This document shows, in pieces, positions 27,673 to 36,263 of a DNA stretch of 64,000 nucleotides. The stretch is from Aureococcus anophagefferens. Its lineage: Eukaryota > Sar > Pelagophyceae > Pelagomonadales > Pelagomonadaceae. The notes below the pieces were generated by a model. That model ran no database searches, was not told where the DNA came from, and saw only the letters and a program-made list of their open reading frames with translations. The DNA lies in NCBI RefSeq assembly GCF_000186865.1, contig NW_008705562.1, positions 2,925,842-2,989,841 of the forward strand, written 5' to 3'. Each line of letters starts with the position of its first letter. The first letter of the stretch is position 1. The position numbers and the translations under genes were made by a program.

Positions 27673-28149
27673 ATGCGCGTCGGCAAGTGCTACTTCTGCT
27701 CGTCGCCGATCTACCCGGGCCACGGCATCGCCTTCGCGCGCAACGACGCGAAGCTCTTCCACTTCTGCCGGTCCAAGTGCCACAAGAACTTTAACCTGAA
27801 GCGCAACCCGCGCAAGGTGCGGTGGACGAAGGCGTTCCGCAAGGTCCACGGCAAGGAGATGACGGTGGACACGACCTTCGAGATGGAGAAGCGGCGGAAC
27901 CGGCCCGTCAAGTACGACCGGGACCTCGTGGGCACGACGCTCCGCGCGATGCAGCGCGCGTCCGAGGTCCAGGAGAAGCGCGCGGAGCTCCACTACGTGA
28001 ACCGCATGGCCGCGCACAAGGTCAAGGCCGCCGTGCGCGCGCGCGTCGAGATCAAGGAGAGCGTCGACCTCATCGAGTCGTCCGAGGCCGTCAAGGAGGC
28101 GGTCATGGTCGACAAGCTCGAGGCGCAGAAGCAGAAGGTCAACATCTAG
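27673..28149 (+). CDS. RLP24: Ribosome biogenesis protein RLP24 (RSL24D1)
   Basis: ATG at 27673 (MRVGKCYFCSSPIYPGHG), 158 aa. The L24e zinc ribbon uses C6, C9, C32 and C36 (CYFC ... FCRSKC). It is followed by KNFNLKRNPRKVRWTKAFRK, typical of the RLP24 branch rather than ribosomal L24, and by a basic helical C-terminus (RAELHYVNRMAAHKVKAAV). RLP24 is a placeholder for eL24 on pre-60S particles and is removed by the AAA ATPase Drg1/Afg2 in the cytoplasm. The family length is ~163-199 aa, so this is a compact member. An upstream in-frame extension to 27631 starts from a non-ATG codon and is rejected. Confidence 0.94.
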   Translation: MRVGKCYFCSSPIYPGHGIAFARNDAKLFHFCRSKCHKNFNLKRNPRKVRWTKAFRKVHGKEMTVDTTFEMEKRRNRPVKYDRDLVGTTLRAMQRASEVQEKRAELHYVNRMAAHKVKAAVRARVEIKESVDLIESSEAVKEAVMVDKLEAQKQKVNI

Positions 28150-28214
28150 AGAGGGGGCCCAACGGCAAACTGAGCCGCGGCCGCGCGCCGCGCCTAATTC
28201 GGAGACACAGCACC

Positions 28215-29921
28215 CTAGGTTAGGGAGTCGAAGAACGCGTCGAGCCCCGCGGCCGCGTCCGCGCGCGGCGGCGCGTACCGCTCGACGACCAACCGCCGGT
28301 AGTCGAACCAGCGGCCGTCCATGTCCTCCCGGCACCGCTCGTAGGCCGCCTCGCCGTCGAAGGCGAGGACGACGCAGCCCGCCAACGCCGGCTCGGCGGG
28401 CACCGCGCGCGCGGACCGGAGGCCGCCGTATTTCGCGCATTCCGCGCGGAACTCGTCCTCCAGGCCCGGGAAGAAGCCCGGCCCGCCGTCGTCCGCCTCG
28501 GCGGCCGTGTAGACGTTGCGGAGCACGGCGACGACGGCGTCCTTGGGCGCGATGGCGTCGTCCAGCTTCGGGTGGCGCATCGCGCCGACCTGGGACCGCG
28601 CGGCGACCGCGGCGACGTCCTCCCACGTGCCCCGGCGCTCCACGAGGATCTGCACGTTGTCGAACCAGCGGTCGTTCATGTCGCAGGCGCAGAGCTCCGC
28701 GGCCTTGACCGTGTCGAAGCTCACGGCGACGGCGCCGGCGTAGTCCGGGTGCTTGGGCGCCACGCAGCCGACGACGGAGCCGCCGAACTTGCCGCACTCG
28801 CCCCGAATCTCGCCCTCGAGCTCGTCGAGGAAGTCGCGCCGCGGCCGCAGCCGGCACTGGGCGATATCATAGAGATTGCGCAGCACGACGACGGGGTAGC
28901 GGTGCGCCTGCAGGGCCTCCTCGAGGTTGTCGACGGCGAGCGGCGGCGGCGGCGACGGCGGCCGCGCGGTCTCGCGCCGCGCGGCGACGGCCGCGGCCGC
29001 GGCGCGCCCGACGACCACGTCCCAGTGCTCGTCCGCGGGCCTCGCGATGGGCCCGCCGGCCAAGGCCGCGTCGCTGTGGAACGTCGCCATGGCGACGCTG
29101 AGGACCGCGGCGCCGAGCGGCGCGCCGTGCACCTTCGCGACGGCCTGGCGCGCGGAGCCCGCCTTCGCAAAGGTCACCAAGGCGTCGCCCTTGGGTCGTC
29201 CCGTGTCGTCCTTGTAGACTTTGACCTTCTTCACGCGGCCGTGGGGCGCGAAGAGCGCCTCGAGGTGGCTCTCGGACGCGGCGCCGTCGAGGCCGGACAC
29301 GTAGACGGAGCAGTTCTCGCCGGACGCGGCCGTCGGCGCGACGCCCTTGTTGGCGCCCTTGGCGCCGAGGCCCGCGCGGTTCTCGGGCCGCCCCTGGGCC
29401 TGGGGCGCCGCGGACCCGTAGGCGTTGTGCGACGCGTAGTCGTCGCCGCCGCCGCCGGACGCGTCGAGCTTCTCGAGGAACGCCAGATTCTTCTCGAGCG
29501 CCCGCGCGACGCGCGCCTTGTCCTTGGCGAGGATCGCCTGCTGCGGCGCGGCCGGCCCGCCGCCGGCGGGGAGCGCGCCGCTCGCGGCCATCTTCTGGAG
29601 CAGCTCCGCGACGGCGCCCGACGCGGCCGCCGGCGCCGGCGGCGGCGGCGGCGGCGCGGACAGGCCGAGCGTCGGCGGCGGCCGGCCGTCGCGGTCGACC
29701 ATGTGCGTGCTCCGCGGGCCCACGGGCGGCGGCGCCGCGCCGCCGAAGCCCAGCAGCGGCGGCGGCGGCACCGGGCCGCCGAGCAGGGGCGGCGGCGGCG
29801 CCGCCTCGGCGGAGAAGCCGCTCGCCGACGAGAAGCCGCTCGAGAAGCCGCTCGCCGCGGAGAAGCCGCTCGCCGACGCCTCCGGCGGCGGCGCGTCGCT
29901 GAAGTTGCCGCGCTTGCCCAT
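28215..29921 (-). CDS. HTATSF1: Tat-SF1 / Cus2-like U2 snRNP splicing factor with two UHM-type RRMs
   Basis: ATG at 29921 (MGKRGNFSDAPPP), 568 aa. The N-terminus is Ser/Phe/Gly- and Pro-rich (repeated ASGFS units and PPPP runs). RRM1 lies at ~215-295 (CSVYVSGLDG, KGDALVTF). Two further RRMs follow, each starting VVLRNLYD or AVLRNVYT and each with an RWFD motif at the end (RWFDNVQI, RWFDYRRL), the R-x-F signature of U2AF-homology motifs. Human Tat-SF1 and yeast Cus2 have one RRM plus one UHM, so a second UHM is unusual. UHMs bind ULM tryptophan motifs in SF3b1; Cus2/Tat-SF1 act in early spliceosome assembly at the U2 snRNP. The gene is divergent from the NDPK-like gene. Confidence 0.88.
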   Translation of the reverse strand: MGKRGNFSDAPPPEASASGFSAASGFSSGFSSASGFSAEAAPPPPLLGGPVPPPPLLGFGGAAPPPVGPRSTHMVDRDGRPPPTLGLSAPPPPPPAPAAASGAVAELLQKMAASGALPAGGGPAAPQQAILAKDKARVARALEKNLAFLEKLDASGGGGDDYASHNAYGSAAPQAQGRPENRAGLGAKGANKGVAPTAASGENCSVYVSGLDGAASESHLEALFAPHGRVKKVKVYKDDTGRPKGDALVTFAKAGSARQAVAKVHGAPLGAAVLSVAMATFHSDAALAGGPIARPADEHWDVVVGRAAAAAVAARRETARPPSPPPPLAVDNLEEALQAHRYPVVVLRNLYDIAQCRLRPRRDFLDELEGEIRGECGKFGGSVVGCVAPKHPDYAGAVAVSFDTVKAAELCACDMNDRWFDNVQILVERRGTWEDVAAVAARSQVGAMRHPKLDDAIAPKDAVVAVLRNVYTAAEADDGGPGFFPGLEDEFRAECAKYGGLRSARAVPAEPALAGCVVLAFDGEAAYERCREDMDGRWFDYRRLVVERYAPPRADAAAGLDAFFDSLT

Positions 29922-30003
29922 CGCAGCCGCGCCGAGGCAGGTGGAAGAGGCCGCGGCGAGGCGGCAGAGCTTGGCAGAGCTCACGTTGCCCTGCCGCATC
30001 TAC

Positions 30004-30011
30004 CTATAAAA
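30004..30011 (+). promoter_or_regulatory. Probable TATA box of the NDPK-like gene
   Basis: CTATAAAA lies 49 bp upstream of the ATG at 30060. It is the clearest TATA element in the window and implies a short leader of roughly 20-25 nt. Confidence 0.6.
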
Positions 30012-30059
30012 CGAGCTGAGCGCGGCGCTGTTGCCCGTCTCTCGTCGCGCCGGGCAGCC

Positions 30060-31169
30060 ATGGGCGCGAACTGCAGCCTGCCCGACGGCACGGACCTGAA
30101 GGCGCCGGAGGAGCGCATCCCCCACGACCTCGCCGTGCGCGCGAACCTGGCCCTCGTCTTCGTCAAGCCCCACGCCTACGCGCCGGCGAGCATCGAGTTC
30201 GTGCGCAAGGAGCTGACGAGCGTCAAGGGCCTGGCCGTGCTGGGCGAGTGCAGCCAGAGCGGCGAGCAGATCGCCGAGGGCGACCTCGTGGACAAGCACT
30301 ACGACGTCGTCGCCAACGCGGCGCTCGTCGCCGCGCCCTCGGAGACGGAGGTGAGCGACGAGAAGAAGGCGGCGTTCGCGGAGAAGTTCGGCCAGCCCTG
30401 GGACGACTGCGTCGCCAACGGGTCCGTGCTCAACGCCAAGGACTGCGCCCTGAGCCTGGGCACGCCCGGCGACGCGGAGTCGGGCGCGGAGGCCGAGCCC
30501 GTGAGCGAGCGCGATTTGCTGAATCTGTGGCTCGTCGCGGACAAGGTCAAGGTCGCCAAGGACGTCTACGTGGCCAAGGTCAAGGGCGGCGGCGGCGACC
30601 CCGACGGCGACGACTACGACGAGATGTCGAACGCGGAGGGCGAGGCCGCCGTCTACTGCGTCAACGGGTTCTACCCGGCGCTCAAGGCGCAGTTCACGAA
30701 GCCCGAGGCGTCCGTGCGCCTCTTCGTCGTCGCCTTCGACCCGGAGGTGCTGAGCTGGGCCAAGTTCCGCGCCGAGGTCATCGGCGCGACGAACCCCGCG
30801 GACGCGGAGCCCTCGTCCATCCGCGCGAAGATGCTCGCGCAGCACGAGGCTTTGGGCATGGAGGAGGCGCCGAACAACTCGAACAACGGCGTCCACGCGT
30901 CGGCGTCGCCCCTCGAGGCCCTCAAGGAGCGCCTCATCTGGCTCAACTTCACGCTCGACAGCGACCCGACGGGCTCCAAGCTCGTCGAGCTCGCGGTCTG
31001 GGACGAGGCGAAGCGGCCCGTGCTCGACTCGCTCCTCGAGAACCCAAACGTCGACGTCGCGGGCATGAAGGGCAAGGCCTTCGACATCCTCGAGGACAAG
31101 GACACGCCGGACCTCTACGTCCTCGCCAACAACGTCGCCTTCGCGAAGGAGCTCGAGGGCGTCTGCTAG
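30060..31169 (+). CDS. Nucleoside-diphosphate-kinase-like protein with dual-acylation N-terminus
   Basis: ATG at 30060, 369 aa. MGANCS fits an N-myristoylation signal (Gly2, Ser6) with an adjacent Cys for palmitoylation. NDPK-type pieces are LALVFVKPHAYAPASIEFV (the Lys of the family KP motif), VIGATNPADAEPSSIR and NGVHASASPLEALKE, which aligns with the active-site His motif NxIHGSDS. The fold is interrupted by a long insert (~65-215) rich in acidic residues, and a C-terminal extension of ~85 residues follows. The His is kept, so phosphotransfer is possible. With the insert and acylation, a membrane-bound regulatory role is equally possible. A TATA box precedes it. Confidence 0.75.
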   Translation: MGANCSLPDGTDLKAPEERIPHDLAVRANLALVFVKPHAYAPASIEFVRKELTSVKGLAVLGECSQSGEQIAEGDLVDKHYDVVANAALVAAPSETEVSDEKKAAFAEKFGQPWDDCVANGSVLNAKDCALSLGTPGDAESGAEAEPVSERDLLNLWLVADKVKVAKDVYVAKVKGGGGDPDGDDYDEMSNAEGEAAVYCVNGFYPALKAQFTKPEASVRLFVVAFDPEVLSWAKFRAEVIGATNPADAEPSSIRAKMLAQHEALGMEEAPNNSNNGVHASASPLEALKERLIWLNFTLDSDPTGSKLVELAVWDEAKRPVLDSLLENPNVDVAGMKGKAFDILEDKDTPDLYVLANNVAFAKELEGVC

Positions 31170-31516
31170 GGACATACCGGCGCCCGCGCGACGCGCCGGG
31201 TAACGCGGCGCGGCGCGATGTCCGCGGCGGGCGTCGCCGTACGGCGTACGCGGACAGTATGCGGGCGGCGTCGCGGACGGCGTCGCGGACGGCGTCGCGA
31301 GGCCTGTCGCGGACGGCGTCGCGGACGGCGTCGAGGCGCCGCCGCTCGAGCCAATCGCGTCGCCGTCGAGGTGCCCAAACGTCGTCGCGGACGACTTGCG
31401 CGCGCGCGAGCGCGACCGACCCACCGAGTGAGCGCGCCGTTGCCACTTACATAAGCAGCGGACCGCGCCGCGCCGCCCCGTCCCGCGCTCGCGCGGCGAC
31501 GCGCCGCCGAGCGGCC
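31170..31516. other. Intergenic region upstream of RPB7
   Basis: 347 bp. It holds the palindrome-like GCCGTACGGCGTACGC near 31226-31245, a 12-bp satellite at 31267-31338 and a weak TATA-like TTACATAAG at about 31448, some 70 bp before the RPB7 ATG. Confidence 0.5.
31267..31338. repeat. 12-bp satellite, six units
   Basis: Six head-to-tail 12-bp units of GGCGTCGCGGAC, some degenerate (third GGCGTCGCGAGG, fourth CCTGTCGCGGAC). It lies in non-coding DNA between the NDPK-like gene and RPB7. Confidence 0.85.
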
Positions 31517-32056
31517 ATGGTCTTCTTCTACAAGACGGACCTCATCTACGAGATGCTGCTGCACCCGCAGTTCTTCGGCGGGCGCATGAAGTCCTTCATC
31601 AAGGACGAGATCATGAAGAACGTCGAGGGCAAGTGCCTCGGGCGCGAGGGCTACGTCGTCGCGGTGCTCGACGTCAAGGACGACGACGTCGACACCGGCA
31701 TCGTCGACTACGACACGGGCTGCGTGAGCGTGAACGCGCGCTACAGCGCCATCCTGCTGCGGCCCTTCAAGAACGAGGTGCTCGACGCCGTCGTGACGCA
31801 CGTCAACGAGCTCGGCTTCTTCACGGAGGCGGGGCCGTTGACGGTCTTCGTGAGCCGGCACGCGATGCCGCCGGACCTCCAGGAGGGCTACGACGCGGAC
31901 GTCGACTCCTGGGTGTCCGACGACAAGGAGGTCGAGATCAAGACCAAGTGCGTCGTGCGCCTGCGGCTCCTCGGCGTCATGTGCGACGCGACGCAGATCA
32001 CCGCCGTGGGCACGATCAAGGACGACTACCTCGGCCTCATCTCCATGGGGTTCTAA
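31517..32056 (+). CDS. RPB7: RNA polymerase II subunit RPB7
   Basis: ATG at 31517 (MVFFYKTDLIYEMLLHPQFF), 179 aa, one exon. The N-terminal tip domain contains GGRMKSFIKDEIMKNVEGKC. RPFKNEVLDAVVTHVNELGF and GPLTVFVSRHAMP lead into the C-terminal OB/S1-like domain, ending VGTIKDDYLGLISMGF. RPB7 pairs with RPB4 as the stalk of Pol II near the RNA exit channel. The length matches the ~171-176-aa family closely. The RPC25 and RPA43 paralogues are longer and lack this ending. It is convergent with the mitochondrial protein gene (12 bp between stops). Confidence 0.93.
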   Translation: MVFFYKTDLIYEMLLHPQFFGGRMKSFIKDEIMKNVEGKCLGREGYVVAVLDVKDDDVDTGIVDYDTGCVSVNARYSAILLRPFKNEVLDAVVTHVNELGFFTEAGPLTVFVSRHAMPPDLQEGYDADVDSWVSDDKEVEIKTKCVVRLRLLGVMCDATQITAVGTIKDDYLGLISMGF

Positions 32057-32068
32057 GCGCGAAAACGT

Positions 32069-33088
32069 CTAGCGGGACCGGTTCAGGGGCACGACGGAGT
32101 TGGCCGGGTAGCCGTGGCGCACGCGGAAGGAGTCGCGGCCGAAGGGGTCCGACTTGGAGTAGTCCCGCGTGATCTCGCGCTCGTACTGCGGGAACGACTG
32201 GTGCAGGTGGTCGGCCCGCGTCGTGATGATGCGCTCGTTGAAGGGCTTGGCGTCGATCATGGTCATGTTCGCGCGCACGAGCTGGAGCGCCAGGAGGATG
32301 AAGGACCACGTGCCGATGATCGGCTCCATCCACGCCCACGACCACGTGCCCACCTTCCAGATCGTGTCGATCTCCTCCGGCGGCGGGATCTCCGCGTGCA
32401 CAAAGTGCTCCGCAAACCAGAGCGCGCTGCTCTTGTCGAAGACCCCCAGCGGGATCACCACCACCCCAAACCCCCACGCGAGCGCGATCGCGAGCTGGTA
32501 GGGGAACTTGTGGAGCGACGTGCCCTCCTCGAGCTGGCGGTTCATGCGCGCGAGCACGACGTAGGCCTCGACGTAGGTGCACTTGTCCACGCGCATGATC
32601 TCCCGGAGCATGCGCTCCTTGAACGCGCCGTGGACGCCGATGCTCGCCATGATCGCCAGCGTCTCGTTCGAGAACTCGCTGAAGCGCCGCCGCTGGTTCT
32701 TCTGCTCGATGCGCTCCGGCGTCGGCACCTCGTACTCCTCGAGCACGCGCGTGAAGTCCGTGAGCTCCTTGGCGCTCGAGAAGCCCCCGAACATGCCGTG
32801 CGGCACGGAGCCGTCCGGGCACGGAGCGTGCGCGGGCGCGCGCGGCTCCCGCCCGTCGCGCGTCGTCGTCGCGACCGGGCGGCCGGGGCTATCGGTGGGT
32901 TCCGCGGGCGTCGGCGTCGTCGACAGCGACCGCGTCGTCGGCGCGGCGCGCGGCCGTTCGTACGCGACGGTTGACAGTGATCGCCAAATGGCGGGGTTTG
33001 TGTGGCGCGGCAGGCGGCGCGGCGTAGGCATGCGGCAGCGCGGCGGTGGCGCCGCCGCGCGAGACGTAAATGTACGCACCGCGCGCAT
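32069..33088 (-). CDS. Probable mitochondrial inner-membrane protein, family unknown
   Basis: ATG at 33088 gives 339 aa with an Arg/Ser/Thr-rich, acid-poor N-terminus typical of a mitochondrial presequence (MRAVRTFTSRAAAPPPRCR). The mature part has an Arg-rich helical region (PERIEQKNQRRRFSEFSNE), then two hydrophobic segments: FPYQLAIALAWGFGVVVIPL at ~205-225 and IIGTWSFILLALQLV at ~270-285. It ends in a soluble Asp/Arg-rich tail. The Trp-rich link WKVGTWSWAWMEP sits between the helices. I do not recognise the family; a respiratory-complex or ATP-synthase accessory subunit would fit but is guesswork. Upstream in-frame Met codons extend to 33196 but break the presequence pattern. Confidence 0.7.
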   Translation of the reverse strand: MRAVRTFTSRAAAPPPRCRMPTPRRLPRHTNPAIWRSLSTVAYERPRAAPTTRSLSTTPTPAEPTDSPGRPVATTTRDGREPRAPAHAPCPDGSVPHGMFGGFSSAKELTDFTRVLEEYEVPTPERIEQKNQRRRFSEFSNETLAIMASIGVHGAFKERMLREIMRVDKCTYVEAYVVLARMNRQLEEGTSLHKFPYQLAIALAWGFGVVVIPLGVFDKSSALWFAEHFVHAEIPPPEEIDTIWKVGTWSWAWMEPIIGTWSFILLALQLVRANMTMIDAKPFNERIITTRADHLHQSFPQYEREITRDYSKSDPFGRDSFRVRHGYPANSVVPLNRSR

Positions 33089-33223
33089 GATGCGAAGATG
33101 CGAGAGCCTGCGACGAGGCCAAGGCGTCTGGCGCAGCTTTCCACTTCGCGAGACACGTGGGCAACATTGAAGTTCAATTTGAACCGATGTTAACACGTCG
33201 TTGAACCAAAAGTTACCCCTCTC
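33089..33223. promoter_or_regulatory. AT-richer promoter patch with TTGAA/TTCAA motifs
   Basis: The upstream region of the mitochondrial protein gene contains ATTGAAGTTCAATTTGAACC near 33167-33185 and GTCGTTGAACC near 33191, unusually AT-rich for this window. The GH78-like gene ends at 33224 on the same strand. Confidence 0.35.
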
Positions 33224-36018
33224 CTAGGACGAGTCGAAGAAGATCGCCGAGACGCGCGCGGAGCCGTAGAGCGGCATGATCCGGAGGCGGACGCCCTTGG
33301 CGTAGGCCAGCGTCCAGTAGGCGCCGCCGGCGAAATCCGCGATCTTCTCCTCCGGCGCGACGAGGGACCCCGTCGCGAGGTCGAGCGCGCGGACGACGGA
33401 CGCCGCGCCGCCGCCGGGCGTCGGGACCGGCAGCGGCGAATCGTCCCGATCGTCCGACGCCGGCGCGTCGACGAAGTAGAGCGCCACGCGGAGCGACGCC
33501 GGCGCGCCGTCGAGCGACACGTCGAGCACGGTGCCCTGGCAGCCGTCGCCGCCTGGGCAGGACAAGAGAGATTCAACGTCGCTTCAACGTGAGTGTTTTG
33601 CGCGCGCGCGTTCCGGAAAAAGCATCCACGCTTCGAGGCCGTTCCGAGAGATGATCGCTCGTCCAAAGATCAGCCAAAACGAGTGGAAAACGGCCGAGAA
33701 AGGAGCCTTTGAAGTTGGGAATTTCGCTCTCTTGTCCTGCCCTGGTCGCCGCAGCCCTCGCCGAGGGAGCCGAGGGCTCGCGCGGAGCACGCGGCGTCGA
33801 CGCAGAGCCGCGCGGCCGCGGCGGTCTCGTTGGCCGCGTACGTCGTCCGCTTCGGCTCGCGCTTGTAGGCCGTGACGTTCGAGACGTAGGACGGGAGCCG
33901 CTCCGCGCCGTCGATGCCGAAAAGCGCGTAGCCGTCGCCGCCGTAGGCGCCGGGCCAGCGGCCGCCCGTCGCGCGGTCCAACGGAGCGACGGCGGCCGCG
34001 TACGTCGGCGGCGCGTACGTCGGCGCGGTGCCGTCCGAGGCGTCCGACGGGCAGTCGTAGGCGGCCGCGACCGTGCCGTTCGCGCGCACGAAGGCGTGGC
34101 CCGCGGCGTTGAGCGGGTGCATGCCCGCGGCCGCGCCCGACGTCTCCGCGTCGAGGAGCGGCGCCGCTTCGTGATCAACAAACGCCCCGGTCAAGACGCA
34201 GCCGTCGCCGAGCGTCTTCCGCAGGCCGACGACCACGGCGACGCCGCGCGGCGCCGACGCGGCGACCGTCGCGACGCCACCGACGCACGTCGCGTCCACG
34301 GCGACGTCGCCCGCGGGCGCGGCGACGGCGCCCGCGACCGCGGCGCCCGCGCAGCCCCAGAAGAGCGGCGCGACGAGCGCCCGGGCGCCGTAGCCCGGGT
34401 CGAGGGGGCTCAGGCCCGCGGCGACCTTCGTGAGCCAGGGCGCGACGCCGCTGGACCAGGGGTGGCACTCGCTCGGCTTCGTCGGCAGCTTGTCGCCCGC
34501 GTCGGAGAACCGGAGCCACTCGGGGCTGAACAGCTCCAAGAAGCACCCGTTCGCGAGCTCGAGCATGCCGCCCCAGCAGAGCTTCGCGTAGGCGAGGGCG
34601 TCGTCGCCGAAGCCGCCGTCGCCGAGGGCCTGGAGGATCCAAAAGCTATTGAACGGCGACCACGAGCACGCGGCCGCCGCGTCGCGGAAGAGCGACGACA
34701 CCAGCGCCTCGGCCTCGCCGGCCGTGACGAGGCCCGTGCGCGCCGTCATGGCGTAGGCCGCCGAGTGGAGGCCGTAGGCCGGCTCACTCGCTCGCAGCGC
34801 GCGCGTCGCGTTCTCCGCCGCGCGCGAGTACCGTCGCGCCAGCTCCGCCGCGGCCGGCAGCGCGTCCCGCGTCTTCGGGAAGCCGAGCAACTGCGCGAAG
34901 TCGGACACGGCGCGCACGAGCAGGCCGCTGAACGCGAGGCGCGTCTCGCCCGTGCACTCGCCGCAGAAGCCGTTGTCGAGCCGGTCGTCCCAGCCCATGA
35001 ATTCCACGGGCGGCGTCGCGAGGAACGTCGCCAGCGCCTTATCCAGAATCGTCGCCACGTCGGGCGCGAACCGCGCGAACGTCTCCGCGTCGCCCGAGGC
35101 CCAGTAGTAGTCGTTGACGGACATGGTCCAGAGCACCGGGTACGACATGAGCGAGTCGTCGACGACGCGGCAGCCGGCGCAGCCGCTGTCCGTCTTGTTG
35201 AGCATGAGCTTCACGAGGTCCCAGGTCGCCGGCGCCCCAAAGGCCGCCAGCGCCGCGGCCATGGTCGGGTGGCCGTCGCCTTGAATAGATACGCGGTCGC
35301 CGCGGTCCATGAGGATCGACCCGAAGTCGTCCGCGTTCATGTTGAGCCGCGCGCCGTAGGCCGCCGCGTACCAGGACTTCTCCAGAGTCGCGTCGCTCGA
35401 GCGGAAGGCCCCCGTGTAATTAACCTACGCGCGAGACGGGTTTCGAAGGTCGATGGCGGGTTTCGGACGCCGCGGCCGCGCGGGCCGCACGCGGGCGACG
35501 ACGCGCGCCTCGACCACGTCGACGTCCGACTTGGGAAATAAGAACGCGTACCGCGCGCCCTCGTAGAGCTCGCCGTTCGTCTCCAGGCGGTACCAGCCGC
35601 CGTCGTAGGCGACGGGCGCCATGGTCTTGCCCGTCCAGGGGTAGTCGTACTCGCTGATGGCCGCCAGGAGGCCGCTCGCGTCGCCGGCGAGGCGGAACTC
35701 GAACCAGCCCGCGCGCTCGACGCCAAAGTCGACGACGAGCGCGGCGCCGCCCGAGACCGCGCAGGACCCGTTGTTGCCGACGAGGCTCGCGGCGCCGTGC
35801 GCCCCCGTTGCCGGCACGCCCCAGGCCTCCACGGGCGGGCTCGCGTAGACCTGGAGCAGGCTCGAGTTCACGGACGACGCCCAGCGCGTCGCGACGAGCG
35901 GGTCCGGCGAGTGCGGCGGAGGCGCGGTCGTCGTCGGCAGGAGGCCATTGAGCCAGGCGAAGGGCTCCGTGAGCGGCGCCGCCGCGGCAGCGGCCGCAAG
36001 GAGGTAGTACAGGACCAT
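33224..36018 (-). CDS. Secreted GH78-like (alpha-L-rhamnosidase type) glycosidase
   Basis: Model: exons 36018-35491, 35424-33753 and 33552-33224 (842 aa). ATG at 36018 starts a signal peptide (MVLYYLLAAAAAAAPL). The first intron (35490-35425, 66 nt) is ordinary GT-AG; the second is an introner. Joins are VVAR to VNYTGAFRSSDATL and GEGC to GDGCQGTVLDV, both in frame. A beta-sandwich domain (VVDFGVERAGWFEFRL) precedes the barrel, where GAFRSSDATLEKSW, FGSILMDRGDR and QGDGHPTM resemble the start of GH78 six-hairpin domains. FNSFWILQALGDGG and LELFSPEW follow. Substrate specificity cannot be read; the family call rests on these motifs. Secretion fits degradation of polysaccharides in dissolved organic matter. 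Confidence 0.68.
33553..33744 (-). mobile_element. Introner element, family 1, copy 3 (192 bp)
   Basis: Perfect duplication GCGGCGAC on the minus strand (plus-strand GTCGCCGC at 33545-33552 and 33745-33752). In the gene sense the termini are CAGGGCAGGACAAGAG and CTCTCTTGTCCTGCCCAG. The intron is 33752-33553 (200 nt, GC-AG, phase 1). The interior is in the sense direction of the host gene. Confidence 0.95.
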
Positions 36019-36151
36019 GTTTTGTCCTTGTGGCAAAAATAGGTCAAGTTGAACTTCAACGACGGCGAGATGACGGATGCCTCCCCCCTAGGCTATCGGC
36101 GGGGGGCGCGGGGGCGGTTCGGGGAAACGGGGGATGGGTCTTTGGCGGACG

Positions 36152-36263
36152 NNNNNNNNNNNNNNNNNNNNNNNNNNNNNNNNNNNNNNNNNNNNNNNNN
36201 NNNNNNNNNNNNNNNNNNNNNNNNNNNNNNNNNNNNNNNNNNNNNNNNNNNNNNNNNNNNNNN
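36152..36263. other. Assembly gap (112 N)
   Basis: 112 N between the GH78-like gene start and the Ala/Pro-rich 3' end of the next minus-strand gene. It hides the C-terminus of that gene. Confidence 1.

Noticed and set aside
35425..35490. GH78 intron as a short introner
   Set aside because: Donor GTGCGGCC and exon start GTTAATTA do not match; it is treated as an ordinary 66-nt intron.
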